A DNA stretch of 64,000 nt from Polymyxa betae. Taxonomy: Eukaryota; Endomyxa; Phytomyxea; Plasmodiophorida; Plasmodiophoridae. The DNA is taken from contig RBZT01000781.1 in assembly GCA_003693705.1 (NCBI GenBank), positions 1-64,000 on the forward strand, given 5' to 3'. A program made the position numbers and the translations under genes. This document shows positions 46,564-57,297 of this stretch, piece by piece. Below the pieces are notes generated by a model. That model searched no databases, was not told where the DNA came from, and was given only the letters and a program-made list of their open reading frames with translations. Position 1 is the stretch's first letter. Each line of letters opens with the position of its first letter.

Positions 46564-49400
46564 ATGGCATCTGCCGTCGCTATTGATAATTCGGACCTCT
46601 TGGCGGTAACCTGGACAGCCTTGGCTGGCGGGTTGATATCGGCCGCATGTGCCGGCCTGTATGCGTATCAAGTGCTATCCATCCAAATCGATAAGAAACA
46701 ATACCCAAAAGCACACTCAGCTTATTTAAAGATTCAACAAGGTGCCCAGACGTTTCTTAAGTCTGAGTTCTCTGTTTTATCCGGCTTCGTTATCATTGTC
46801 TTCCTTGGTCTGCTTGCTGTGAACTGGCAGACCTCGGTTGCCTTCGCTGTTGGTGCCTGCCTTTCTGCAATCACAGCCTACCTTGGTACATAGACTACCT
46901 ACTTGAATTGCTCGCAGGCTCTAACAATGTCGAATAGGGATGTCTATTGCAGTTCGTGCGAACTTGAGAACAACTTTGGCGTGCGCTGGGGAGAATGCAT
47001 TAAGTCAGGGACTTCGTGTTGCATTCAAGGTAATTAATCAATTGTCCATGTTTTGATGCTTGCCCATTGTCTACTAGTCAGGCGCTGTTATGGGGTTGAC
47101 AGTCGTAGCGACTGGTATTTTTGGCGTCACCACGATGTTTCTGATTTTTTCGTCTTTCTACACTCCCCACCAATGTTGGGTCTACTTAGCTGGATTCGCT
47201 GTTGGCGCCTCCAGTATCGCGCTGTTCGCTCGAGTCGGAGGTGGTATCTATACCAAAGGTACGGTATTCTCTTTTAAATTCTACAGCTTTCTGACGTCCT
47301 GTAGCGGCGGATGTCGGTGCAGACCTTGTTGGCAAGATTGAATCTGGCCTTGAAGAAGATGATCCTAACAACCCGGCGACAATCGCTGATAATGTCGGAG
47401 ACAACGTCGGTGATGTTGCCGGTATGGGCAGCGATTTATTCGAAAGTTACGTCGGATGTTTAATCGCTGCTGGAACGCTGTCTCGCGCTTTCGTCGCTTC
47501 CGATTTAGTGAAGCAATCCGGGGAATTCAGCGAATTGTCCGCCGCTGCATTGCCTCTTTGGGTTGCAGGCCTCGGTGCAGTTTGCTCGTAAACAATGTTG
47601 CTTTGGTTATCTCCACAGTTAGTGAAGCTTCATAGGGTCATCGGAACTTTTTTGGTTCGTATTCGAAGCACATTTGCGGCACCAGCTCCTCCAGACGAGG
47701 GCTATAGCCAGCAGGCCCTGTTCAACTACGAGGCAAGCTTGCGTCATCACAACCAACGTGTTGTCGAGTCATTGCTTCGAGCAATGCGAGTTGGAATTTA
47801 TGGGGCATCGTCATTGGTTCTAGGAACGTCGCTTCTTGCTATCTGGGTGACATTCGGATTCAATGCAATCGGCTTCCGGTTATATGTCTGCATCGTTACC
47901 GGTATCGTAGTAGGAAACTTTATCGGTTTCGTTACAGAATTCGCTACAAGCTATACATGTAACTAGGCTTTCGACTTTCACTGATGTGCTTTAACCCGTT
48001 ACTCAGACTGGCCGACTCGCTCGATCGCTCGTAAATCTGATACCGGTCCTGCCACAGTTGTAATCCAGGGTCTGGGCATTGGCATGCTTAGCACAGCTGC
48101 TCCTTTGCTTGCTATTGTCGCCGCTATTTTAATTTCGGTAGAGCTTGCTGAAATATATGGTAATACGCTATACCTATACGGTTGCAAATGCTTAAGATTT
48201 CATTAGGTGTTGCCATTGCTGGCGTTGGTATGCTATCTACTCTCGGAGTCTCGCTTGCAACTGATGCATTTGGGCCTGTCTGTGATAACGCCGGTATATC
48301 TGTGATCGTATGTTCCATCATTGGTATTTACCGGCTACAGGTGGTATCGCTGAAATGGCTGAAGAAGAGTTCGACCAGACTGTTCGAGAGACGACTGATG
48401 CCCTTGATGCCCTTGGAAATACAACCGCTGCTACTGGCAAAGGTTCTTAGCTTTACCTTGTATTTTTTAATTGTCACGTAATCCGATTGTCACAGGTTTT
48501 GCGATCGGGTCTGCAGTGCTTGCGGCCGTAGCATTGATGTCAGCATTTGCTAATGAAGCCATGCTGGTTGTCGGTGATGTACCCCTTATGGATCCTGTGG
48601 TATTGCCAGGGATCTTATTGGGTGCTTTGATGCCGTACATCTTCGCAGCCCTCACAATGATGTCTGTTGGAAGGGCTGCAGAGTCTATTATGTTTGAAGT
48701 ACGAAGACAAATTATTGATGAAAATATTCTGAACGGCGGCCGTGCTGACCACACCCAATGCATCAAGATTGCCACTCAAGCATCTCTACTAGAAATGCTC
48801 CCACCTGGCTTGATTGCTGTTTTTGCTCCAATCATTACCGGATTCTTGCTGGGCACGAAAGGTTTATTGGGAATGCTCGTCGGTTGTATCGCGAGCGGAT
48901 TCCTTCTGGCTATAAAAATGTCCAATGCAGGCGGAGCTTGGGATAATGCCAAGAAATATGTTGAAAAGGGGAATTTGAATGAACCAGGTGTTAACAAGGG
49001 TAAGCGCACCCCCAATCATGATGCTGTTGTTGTTGGTGATACGATCGGCGACCCTTTCAAGGATACCTCGGGTCCTGCTCTAAATCTGTTGATCAAATTA
49101 ATGACCGTTGTGTCACTGGTCTTGGCGTCAAAGGTGATATCTCGTCTTTGCGATACTGCAAATCTAAGTCTCTTGTTGCAGTTTTCCAAAGAGGCTTGGG
49201 TTAACTGGCCTTATGCACTTGGCGCTACCGCTCTCATGATGCTCATCCTTTATACTCTTTTTTGGTTCATGTCACGATCATCAAAAAGAGAGAAGGCGGC
49301 GCGTAAAGCTGTCCAGACCAAACGACAGCAACGTCCCAATGATGTTGAATTCAATGCTATCAACAATCATGAAGCTAATGGGGTCCAGATTCCTTGCTAG
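46564..49400 (+). CDS. Vacuolar-type proton-pumping pyrophosphatase (H+-PPase, K+-dependent type)
   Basis: A polytopic membrane pump that acidifies vacuoles or acidocalcisomes using PPi. The frame opens at 46507; the first in-frame ATG is at 46564, but a signal-like stretch before it suggests an upstream exon. About eight exons with 45-70 nt introns are needed. The catalytic core is [11 protein letters not shown] and [35 protein letters not shown] and a spliced [16 protein letters not shown] follow. The last core segment is [20 protein letters not shown]. Ala after N-T-T marks K+-dependent type I enzymes. The C-terminal tail is extended and basic. Confidence 0.92.
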
Positions 49401-49546
49401 GATTGTCTTAATACAAATTCACTTATTAATTCTGTCGTTTCGCTAGGTGCTGCGATCAGCTTGAATTGAGTTCATTAAATAGTACATAAAAAGCCAGTTA
49501 TATGCCAAATTCATATCGCCTTTATAAATAATTTGTAGATTGATAA

Positions 49547-50109
49547 TCACTTCTTTGCCCTCGATTTGTGTTTGTTGTACTGAGCTCGAGGTTGCCGATT
49601 TCTGGAGTGAACTCGGTCAGTGCAGTGATCAGCCTTCCCAGCTTTTACGCATCGAGCGCATGGTCTGTTGCAATCGCATCCCAACTTGTTTCGATGGCAT
49701 TCAATGCAGGCGATTCTGACAGGACTTATAAAGTTTTTAAAAGATGTTGACACACAACTAATTACCGTGTTTGATAACGCGGATGAAGTGGCGCTCTGCA
49801 GTCCGGCGTCGTGGTCTGGTTGGAGTCCTTACCGTCGTCATTGATTTCAACAAATTGGACAAACTGAAAAGCAACATCGCTAGCATGTCTGCAGACAGGC
49901 AGTTCGTTACTGGCCAACGCAAAGCATAACGTTTCATCAAACAAGGTTTCAACGGCACCAACGAAGCGCGGCATTCGCCGAATCCAAAAACAGGTTTCAT
50001 TGCAGGACTCCATAGATTCTGCCAGCTTCATCGCGACCTCCGAAGAATTACGAATGCTGAGAACAAAGATATGATTGTGACGAATCGGCCGATTCTGCTT
50101 GACGAACAA
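49547..50109 (-). CDS. Protein with C-terminal Zn2Cys6-like binuclear cluster
   Basis: Two exons join over a GT-AG intron near 49710-49763 to give one frame. The upstream exon encodes about 110 residues (R-H-N-H-I-F-V-L-S-I-R-N, W-I-R-R-M-P-R-F-V-G) with a weak PAS-like feel but no firm family. The second reads A-C-I-E-C-H-R-N-K-L-G-C-D-C-N-R-P-C-A-R-C-V-K-A-G, then C, the full six-cysteine pattern of fungal-type Zn2Cys6 DNA-binding clusters, followed by a basic tail. Such clusters are usually N-terminal in fungal regulators; here the cluster is at the C-terminus. The 5' end is open and the true start is not found. Confidence 0.6.
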
Positions 50110-50153
50110 CTGCGTGTAACGTAACAGCCACGATTATATTCATACAATCGAAT

Positions 50154-51394
50154 TCAGGCAGCATCACCTTCCCTAGGCTCGAGCCTATTAACCAATTCGG
50201 TCAGCTTTTCCAGAGCGACGTTCAGGATCTGCTTCCGCCCAATAGAATCCTGGCTGCTTGGACCACCTAATGGAGCTTGCCACACGAGAAAGCCGTCGCA
50301 CTTCCGGAAGCCGACCGCCTTCAACAGTTCGATGGCGCTAGGATATGGTGATACTTTTTGCTCATAAGTTGGACTGGCGACGCTTATTCTATGATACCGT
50401 GTCGATTCCGAGCCGGTCTCGACCAGGTTTTTGATGTAAATCTTGAGAACCGAGATCGCAGGGAGAGATTCAGAAGAACTTTCAAGTTCGAATAAGGCTT
50501 GCTCCAAAGCAGTATTAGCAGCAGCGAAATCAAACGTCGAAGTTGGTGTAGCAGGAGTTGATGGTGTCGTTTCTAATAAAGCTTGAACAGCTGGTGATAA
50601 CGTGCCTGGTCGTGATGAATAATCAGAGGCCAGCGGCTTCGAAGGCGTTTCCGTCTTTGCAGGCGGATTCGTCGACAGCAATTCGATTTTTGCTGTTAAC
50701 TTCGTCACTAACGCTTGAAAATCTTCCGATTGCTTTTGTAAAGATTCGATTGTAGCCTGGTTGCTCTGCTTTATCTCAAGCAGCATGTCCTTCAAGCTAT
50801 CATCGGCTTTGGGCTCCTTTGAACTCGGGAGAACCTTCTCAGCAAGCACATGGCGATAGAGATACGCAATACCGCCGCCTGCAGCTAGGACAGCAGCTGC
50901 CAGTGCCGAATATAATGGCAGACGGCTTGAGGTCTGCAATGGCGGTTGAAGCTGAGGTACATAGGGATAATACAGCATGGGCATTGGTTGCTGTGTGGTA
51001 TACATTGGAAGTGATGGTGCTTGTGGTGCTGATGCTACAGGCTTCGATGGGGTCTGCTGGCTCCTGCTGGTAGCAGTCTCGATCGTGCCGTTCTCAATGG
51101 CGACTGCATCCGGCGAATTCGGGTCAATTTGTCGGAAGGCACGACAAATTTCGTCTTTCGTCAGGCCTTTGGATTGCAAAAAGGAGACTTTTTGTTGTAA
51201 AGGAGCAGTGGCGACTTTCGGATCTGTCAAAACGTTAGCAGCTTGACATAATCTAAGATGATTAAGATACGATGCAGAAAAGCGACAGCGTTCTTCATCC
51301 GATCATCTTCTGGGGTGGTTCCATTAGGGTTCAATGGAGCTGGGGCCGGGACGGACGGGGACGCTGTCGTCACGAATCGATCGGGCTGTGCCAT
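50154..51394 (-). CDS. PEX14: Peroxin 14 (peroxisomal docking protein)
   Basis: PEX14 docks PTS receptor-cargo complexes at the peroxisome membrane. Two exons (51271-51394, 50154-51223; 47-nt intron) give 397 aa. The N-domain is A-V-A-F-L-H-H-P-K-V then F-L-Q-S-K-G-L-T-K-D-E-I-C-R-A-F, the conserved PEX5/PEX19-binding bundle. A Pro/Tyr/Gln-rich linker and a transmembrane-like segment (S-A-L-A-A-A-V-L-A-A-G-G-G-I-A-Y-L) come next. A coiled coil follows (I-E-S-L-Q-K-Q-S-E-D-F-Q-A-L-V-T-K-L). The C-terminal block ending G-F-R-K-C-D-G-F-L-V-W is not part of standard PEX14 in my memory (possibly a PUB-like fold). The start at 51394 is well supported. Confidence 0.87.
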
Positions 51395-53002
51395 TGCAGA
51401 CTGCTACTAAGCACCTTAGTAATAAGGCGGCAGTTAGCAGAGCATTGTTGCGCACTTGCGACAGGGTTCGGGTGCCGCCTGCTGGAAGTGGAATGGCGCC
51501 TCTCTCACACACTAATTATATAACAGTTTTAATTTCGGTCATTATCGCCATAGGACGATAACTTGTAAATAGCAAGTTCACCAAAGCAAACGCCCGGTTT
51601 TTTAATTCGAGCGCGAAATGGATAACACCTATGTATGCCGCAAACCTCGCGATCTACTGACTGATGTCTGAACCTAAACATTTGGTGGTCATTAAGGCTG
51701 GAATATTAAAAACGACTATCGGTTTGTTTCCGTTGCATTGGTGAACCAGTGAGTGATATACCATTACTGCTACACTCTCCTGATCTATACCGCTTGGCCA
51801 AGCCTGCCTCAATTTGTACAGGGTTTTGTCGAGATCGTCTTTGCTATCTATCCTTTTGAATGATTTCAATCAAACATGAGCGAACGACAGTCGTTCCACT
51901 GAACGAATTTTAATGCCATTCATCGTTGCTGGAGGCAACGTCACGTACATCCCTAACAATAAAATCTGTTTATGCATGCGAATATGGATTCTTGACGAAA
52001 GTCGTGATAAAGTTCATCAAAATAATCAGCAATGTACCTGTTAATATAATGTGGCGTTCGGGCGCTAGACCCAGCTCCGTCTCTGACACGCTGATGATAG
52101 TGAGGCGGACAATAAAGAAGATTGAGTACTGCAAGAATTACACAGCCTGGCGAGAATTTCTACGAAGCCCTTGAGCAGATCCGTCAGAACAAAATAAGTT
52201 GGTAGTAACGGTGCATGGAATTAGAAAGCCAGCAAAGTTGCAGAGGCTGGCGCCCAAATCTATCAGGACCTTTTTCCTTCCAGCTGTTGGCGATCTGATT
52301 GTTGAATACCAAGCCGTCTATCAAGATGACAATGATGAAAACGGTCATAATCATTACGGTTTCTGATTCTTTAATGAAAACAAAGTATCGACAGATCAAG
52401 TTCGAAATATTGGCAAACACGGCTTGCGAGCCACTGTCCAAGCTCATCCCGAGATATCCGACGCCCGGCGATTGCATGGAATGCAAGAGTGTCGGTTCGT
52501 GATCGAGTCGGTAAACGGCAGCTTGGAGGCGGCAGCCACAGATCAGGCGTTCGTTCGTCATGATCAGCAGGAAGTACGTTTCATATTTGCATCGTCGGTT
52601 GTCACTGAAGTGTCAGACATAAGACGTTCTTCCAATGTTTGCTCTGCTGTATTCCAATAACCGGTCAAAAATCAAGTTTGTTTAATCGTTGAACAGTTAA
52701 AAAGCAAAAACACCTAACATCTACTGTTGCAGGACGATAGCGATGCATATTCTATCTCGCTGTTTTCCTCTTACAGCAGTGCAATTTGATGATGAACAAG
52801 ATGAACTGGACTGCGATATCGAGTTATAAACTGCTATTCTTGCAATGTCGCATCTTCACTCATCACCTGAATGACAATCTCTATAACATGGGCACCCTAC
52901 TCCAAGTAAGGCGAACAAGTTTTGGTGGCGGCCTCTGATGATGAGGAGGGCTTTTTATCATTTGGTGAACATAGACCATAGTGGCGTTAAGTGCCTTTTC
53001 AT
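51395..53002. other. Gene-poor region between PEX14 and allantoicase
   Basis: No confident gene. One minus-strand frame at 52184-52561 is coding-like and listed separately. Confidence 0.35.
52184..52561 (-). CDS. Possible exon of an unrecognised membrane protein
   Basis: A 125-codon open frame without a known family. It has a polar first half (Y-R-L-D-H-E-P-T-L-L-H-S-M-Q) and one strong hydrophobic segment (M-I-M-T-V-F-I-I-V-I-L-I-D-G-L-V-F). It could be an internal exon on the minus strand; neighbouring exons were not found. Chance openness is a real alternative. Confidence 0.2.
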   Translation of the reverse strand: MTNERLICGCRLQAAVYRLDHEPTLLHSMQSPGVGYLGMSLDSGSQAVFANISNLICRYFVFIKESETVMIMTVFIIVILIDGLVFNNQIANSWKEKGPDRFGRQPLQLCWLSNSMHRYYQLILF

Positions 53003-54259
53003 ATGAAGATGGATGGTCTCACCGACCTGGCTAGCGAGGATGTCGGCGGCACTGTCCTCTATGCCAGCACCGGTTTGTCAATGCCTCAATCGCTGTCGTC
53101 GCCCTCAGCACCGACACAGAATTCTTCGGCGAAGCCAAGAATCTTCTGAAGCCCGGCCGAGGTATTTTCGATCCCGAGACGTATTCGCTGAATGGAAAGA
53201 TCATGGATGGATGGGAAACCGCAAGGCATAGGTAAGCAAGCTGTTAGATATGGTTCTCAACTGTTAATGCATTCAGTTTGTACAATGAAACCCGAGGAGG
53301 TTCCGATTTCTGTATAATTAAGCTTGGCATCGCAGGCATCATCAATGTAGTCGATATCGATACACTCTGGTTTACTGGCAACTATCCAGAGGCGGCAAGT
53401 AGGCTTTCTGTTGTCCATATCTAACTAGCGTGTTAAACGGGTGTTTAAAGTGGTTGAGGTCACGACCGCCCCTGCAGAATCGTCCTGGGTGGAGCTCCAT
53501 CTCAGCGCCAACTGGACCACGATCGTGCCCAAATCGCTGCTTGTTGCTGGAACAGAAGGTAAAGGGCATAATTTATTCGAGGTCCAAGAGCGTGGACGAG
53601 CATTTAGTCATGTTCGTTTGACGATGTTTCCTGATGGTGGCATCTCTCGACTTCGTATCTATGGGAGACCTGTCCCCGACCTCGAACGATTACGATCGCT
53701 GGGCGTAGCCGTAGATCTGGCATGCGTGATGAACGGGGGAAAGGTTGTTAACGCCAGCAATATGTTCTATTCGCACCCGGATAATCTCCTGCTACCGAAT
53801 CCAGCCAAAAACATGGCTGGTGGTTGGGAGACGCGACGTTCGCGACAAGCCAACCATGAGGATTGGGTTATTATTGAACTCGGTATCGGTGCGTGCGTAT
53901 GAGAAAGCGAAATATTAAAGCGTGTGTTAGGGGCGCCTGGAATCCTGTACGCTATCGAAGTCGATACGTCGCATTACAGAGGCAACTTCCCATATGCGTT
54001 CTGCATATATACGGCACTGTGCGGCGAGAACGGGAACGTTGATTCTGTGAAATGGGATATAACAATACCGACGAGTAAAGGTAAACAATCAAGACAATGG
54101 AGTATTTGTTGCTGAAATTGTTTACATTTAGGTAAACCGCACGCCCGCATGCTTTTAATTCCAGAGAATGACAAAGCTGTGCGAATCAGTCATGTTAAGT
54201 TGGTTATTATCCCCGATGGTGGAATATCCCGTCTACGGGTGCTCTGTAAAACCTTTTAA
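53003..54259 (+). CDS. Allantoicase
   Basis: Hydrolyses allantoate to ureidoglycolate and urea in purine catabolism. Two homologous lobes are visible. Lobe 1 has [28 protein letters not shown] and F-C-I-I-K-L-G, then [12 protein letters not shown]. Lobe 2 has [46 protein letters not shown] and P-D-G-G-I-S-R-L-R. Six to seven exons are needed. The first junction (53065-53113) restores the frame only with non-canonical borders, and the one near 53395-53435 is not resolved with GT-AG, so a damaged copy is possible. The ATG at 53003 is the likely start. Confidence 0.85.
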
Positions 54260-54643
54260 TGTAGCGTTCAAAGTGTTTATAGTTTCACTGATTCAGAAAT
54301 CAAATTGATAAGCAACATCCAGCAAAAGCTGATTCCACCTTGACTTCTCTGTACATGTTTCCAAAATCAGAAATTCCCTGGATCAGGTCTAACCATTCCA
54401 TTAAGGTTGGCATGGATTCGTGTTTCTCGAAGCAGACGGCCTTTCCGTCTGCAACGAACAACGAGCGCCATTGAAATGCTGCGTGAAAGACGCGTCGCCC
54501 TTCGTACAATGCAATCTAACTTGTATCTGTGACGTTCAGCAACCCGTCAACGTTGCAGATGGTGTCAGGCGGAACCCTGTCTTGTTCGTCCTTGCAAAGC
54601 ATTTGCCCTATTTGTTCTTTCTAAATCCTGTTTATGGAGTCTG
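54260..54643. other. Spacer, allantoicase to UNC93-like
   Basis: No gene is recognised; this holds the UNC93-like promoter. Confidence 0.35.
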
Positions 54644-56346
54644 ATGTTGCGGCAAAATCCTCTCCTGCAAGATCCCGGCGTTTTCTATGATCTGAAATCG
54701 GGGATGGATCGCGATGCTGAGTCGATGCCGGAGAGGGCAGCATCGCATGATTGTCAATCAGAGATTGGGCGAGTGATACAGTTGGCTCTGGCATTCTGCG
54801 TCATTTTTATGCCGTTTAGTGGTTCGTTGAACTCGAAAGTTTCTCTTCTTTTTAATAAGGATATTGTAGCTACACAGGTGGCTATACTTTTGTGGAATGC
54901 AATGAAAGGCTCTGATCACTGTCGATTCGTTAGAACTTTCAAACTTCGCAGGCGGATCCGATAATGGGCGCTAGGGCGCTTTCACTTCTCTATGTGACAT
55001 TCACGTAAAAAATCTTCCCGTGCCAAAACAACGCTAAATGATCTGTTTAGAGTAGCGAATTTGCTCTCTGGTCAAATCGTTCAGTTTATAGGTTTACGTG
55101 CAAGCATGTTTCTCGGCTCGCTGTCGTACGTAGCGTTCGTGTTCTCCAACATTGAATATAAGCACTGGATGGTGTACTCATCATCGGTATTGCTTGGATT
55201 GGGAGCAGCTATGCTTTGGACAGCGCAGGGTGCATTCGTCACTCGAGTTTCAAACCTGCATGATATCACTACTGGAAAATTAACCGGATCGAGCTTGGGT
55301 TTTTTCAATGGGATTTTTTTCGCCATTTTCCAAGCTAACCAGCTTTTCGGCAATTTGATCATTGCTTTCATGTTCCAGTTCGATCTCGACATCTCAGCGA
55401 TCTTCAAGGTAGAAAGCTTTATATGCCGTTAAGGCGAGAATCGTAAAGTTCGATAGATCTGCTCCTTAATATGTGGCGTCGGTTCGCTGCTATTACTATT
55501 TGTACGCCCTCCTCCGGTTTCCCCAGAGAAGCCTCCCTCTTTGAGTTCAATGTTGAAGACAGTAGTTTCTCAATTCAACGATTTTCGCCTGCTGCTTCTT
55601 GTTCCGTTCATGCTGTTGAACGGCGTTACGATTTCCTTTATTGTTGGTGATCTTGCAGCTTTCGCATCGACCAACCGAACAAGGTCAGGAATTACTTGGT
55701 AATTAATACGCATCTTACCGTATTTAGGTTTTTGGTGATGGCTGTTTGGGGAGCATTTGATGCCCTGGCATCTATCGGGTTTGGGAAGCTTTCGGACCGC
55801 ATCGGTTAGAAAGCTCACTTCAATGCAGATTTGAATTGACCATGCTTGCCAGGCCGGGCGCCTGTGATAGCTCTGGGAATCGGGATTCACACCATAGTAA
55901 CAGGCCTGCTACTGTTGGATGAAGAGGTTCGGGTGATGAATGAATGGCTGTTTATACTTGCGTTCGGATTTGGATGTGTTGATGCTGGTCGGTCTGCTTT
56001 TCTTTGCCAAATCGGATATTGAAGCGTATGTCAGTATATAATACTACCATTTATGCTGCTATGGGGAGCATGTTTCCTAATCCAGAATCTGCTTTTGCCA
56101 GTAATTTTATTTAGAAGTCTAGGTTGAAGCTAAACTTCATCAGATTTCAAATTATTCCAAAGCGGGATGATAGCTGCCGCATTCTTCTACCGAGAGTACA
56201 CAGACCTTACATTCCGGTTAAATATAATAGCAGGAATTATATGCATGGCTTCAGGTAGGTCTTTGGAGCATACTATTAATTGTGATATATTTAATCTTGC
56301 CCCAGCTTCCCTGTATGTATTAAACAGAAGAAATTGCTCGCTCTGA
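54644..56346 (+). CDS. UNC93-like MFS membrane protein
   Basis: A multi-pass membrane protein of the UNC93 branch of the major facilitator superfamily. The best exon (55061-55432) has V-L-L-G-L-G-A-A-M-L-W-T-A-Q-G-A-F-V-T, a hallmark of UNC93 proteins, and G-F-F-N-G-I-F-F-A-I-F-Q. Later exons give L-L-L-V-P-F-M-L-L-N-G-V-T, A-V-W-G-A-F-D-A-L-A-S-I-G-F-G-K-L-S-D-R-I-G (MFS loop) and a final exon pair ending N-R-R-N-C-S-L. The substrate is unknown for most members. The exact start and two early exon joins are unclear. Convergent with the 4-TM gene. Confidence 0.78.
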
Positions 56347-56472
56347 ACGGGCTAGGTGCTCAAATAATATTGTGTAATATACCTATGCGAAAATATCACC
56401 TGAGCACAACGTATAGTAGCAAGATGTTCAAAACTTTTATAGAAGAAATCTGTAAGGCAATCCTGAACGAGA

Positions 56473-57036
56473 TTACAGATACGGTGAGCCATGCATTCCT
56501 CGGGTTGCCTGTTCCCCTTCTGTAGCTGTTTCCAGGTATGCACTGGTACAGATTTCATCGAGATTTGCCGCCTTAGTGCTTGATTTCCCTTTCCGTTCAT
56601 ACAGAATCAATCCGGTAGTAGATGACAAGATGGCAACCGAAATGGATATCGCCTTGACGAAAAATTCAGCTGTTATCATAAGAGATTGGTCACTGGCACT
56701 CGTCCATCGCAATGCTGCTGTTAAGCGTTCGTAATTCCTCGATGCGATTTGTGAGTACAAAAACACGCAAATAGCTTCGATGATGGATAAGAAGATTGTC
56801 AGAATATGAGCAATTACCAGCCATGTGATATTCGCCGTAGTATTTCGTTTTACACTTAGAATCGCTACTGACTCCAGTACAAAAGCAATTCCTGTAGTGA
56901 AGATAACGGTAAGGACGCAGATATTCTCGACGCTTCCAAAATCTGCATATCCAGGCCATGCTGTACAAAACACCAGCAATATCACGACGAAAAGCAGCTT
57001 GATAACAAGCAGTAGCAAAGCGCGTGGTTTGGACAT
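56473..57036 (-). CDS. Four-helix membrane protein, unknown
   Basis: A single-exon 187-aa protein from the ATG at 57036. Four hydrophobic segments are clear: L-L-L-L-V-I-K-L-L-F-V-V-I-L-L-V-F, N-I-C-V-L-T-V-I-F-T-T-G-I-A-F, W-L-V-I-A-H-I-L-T-I-F-L-S-I and F-F-V-K-A-I-S-I-S-V-A-I-L. A cytosolic tail of about 40 residues follows. An N-N-T-x-N-type sequon (K-R-N-T-T-A-N-I-T) sits in a loop. The layout is tetraspan-like, but I see no tetraspanin CCG or claudin motif. It is divergent (261 bp) from the DRC2-like gene. Confidence 0.6.
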   Translation of the reverse strand: MSKPRALLLLVIKLLFVVILLVFCTAWPGYADFGSVENICVLTVIFTTGIAFVLESVAILSVKRNTTANITWLVIAHILTIFLSIIEAICVFLYSQIASRNYERLTAALRWTSASDQSLMITAEFFVKAISISVAILSSTTGLILYERKGKSSTKAANLDEICTSAYLETATEGEQATRGMHGSPYL

Positions 57037-57297
57037 TTAATATAGAAGGTTTGGAAATAAATCGATAGATCGGTGCTGGGGCTAAGGCAAATCCCAAATA
57101 AAATCACTATGAGCCTATCGACAGATGCTTCCGGTTGCCATTCTATCGGAACGTGACTCATGACTGGTTTTTTGTAGCTGCTTGAAAAAACTCTTCCTAA
57201 AATTGACAGGATACCGCGATGAGGTACAGTACGACCTTCGTTTGCAACCGAATAAAATATCGGGCGATTTTCGATATCTCTTCCTAATTTATCTGAA

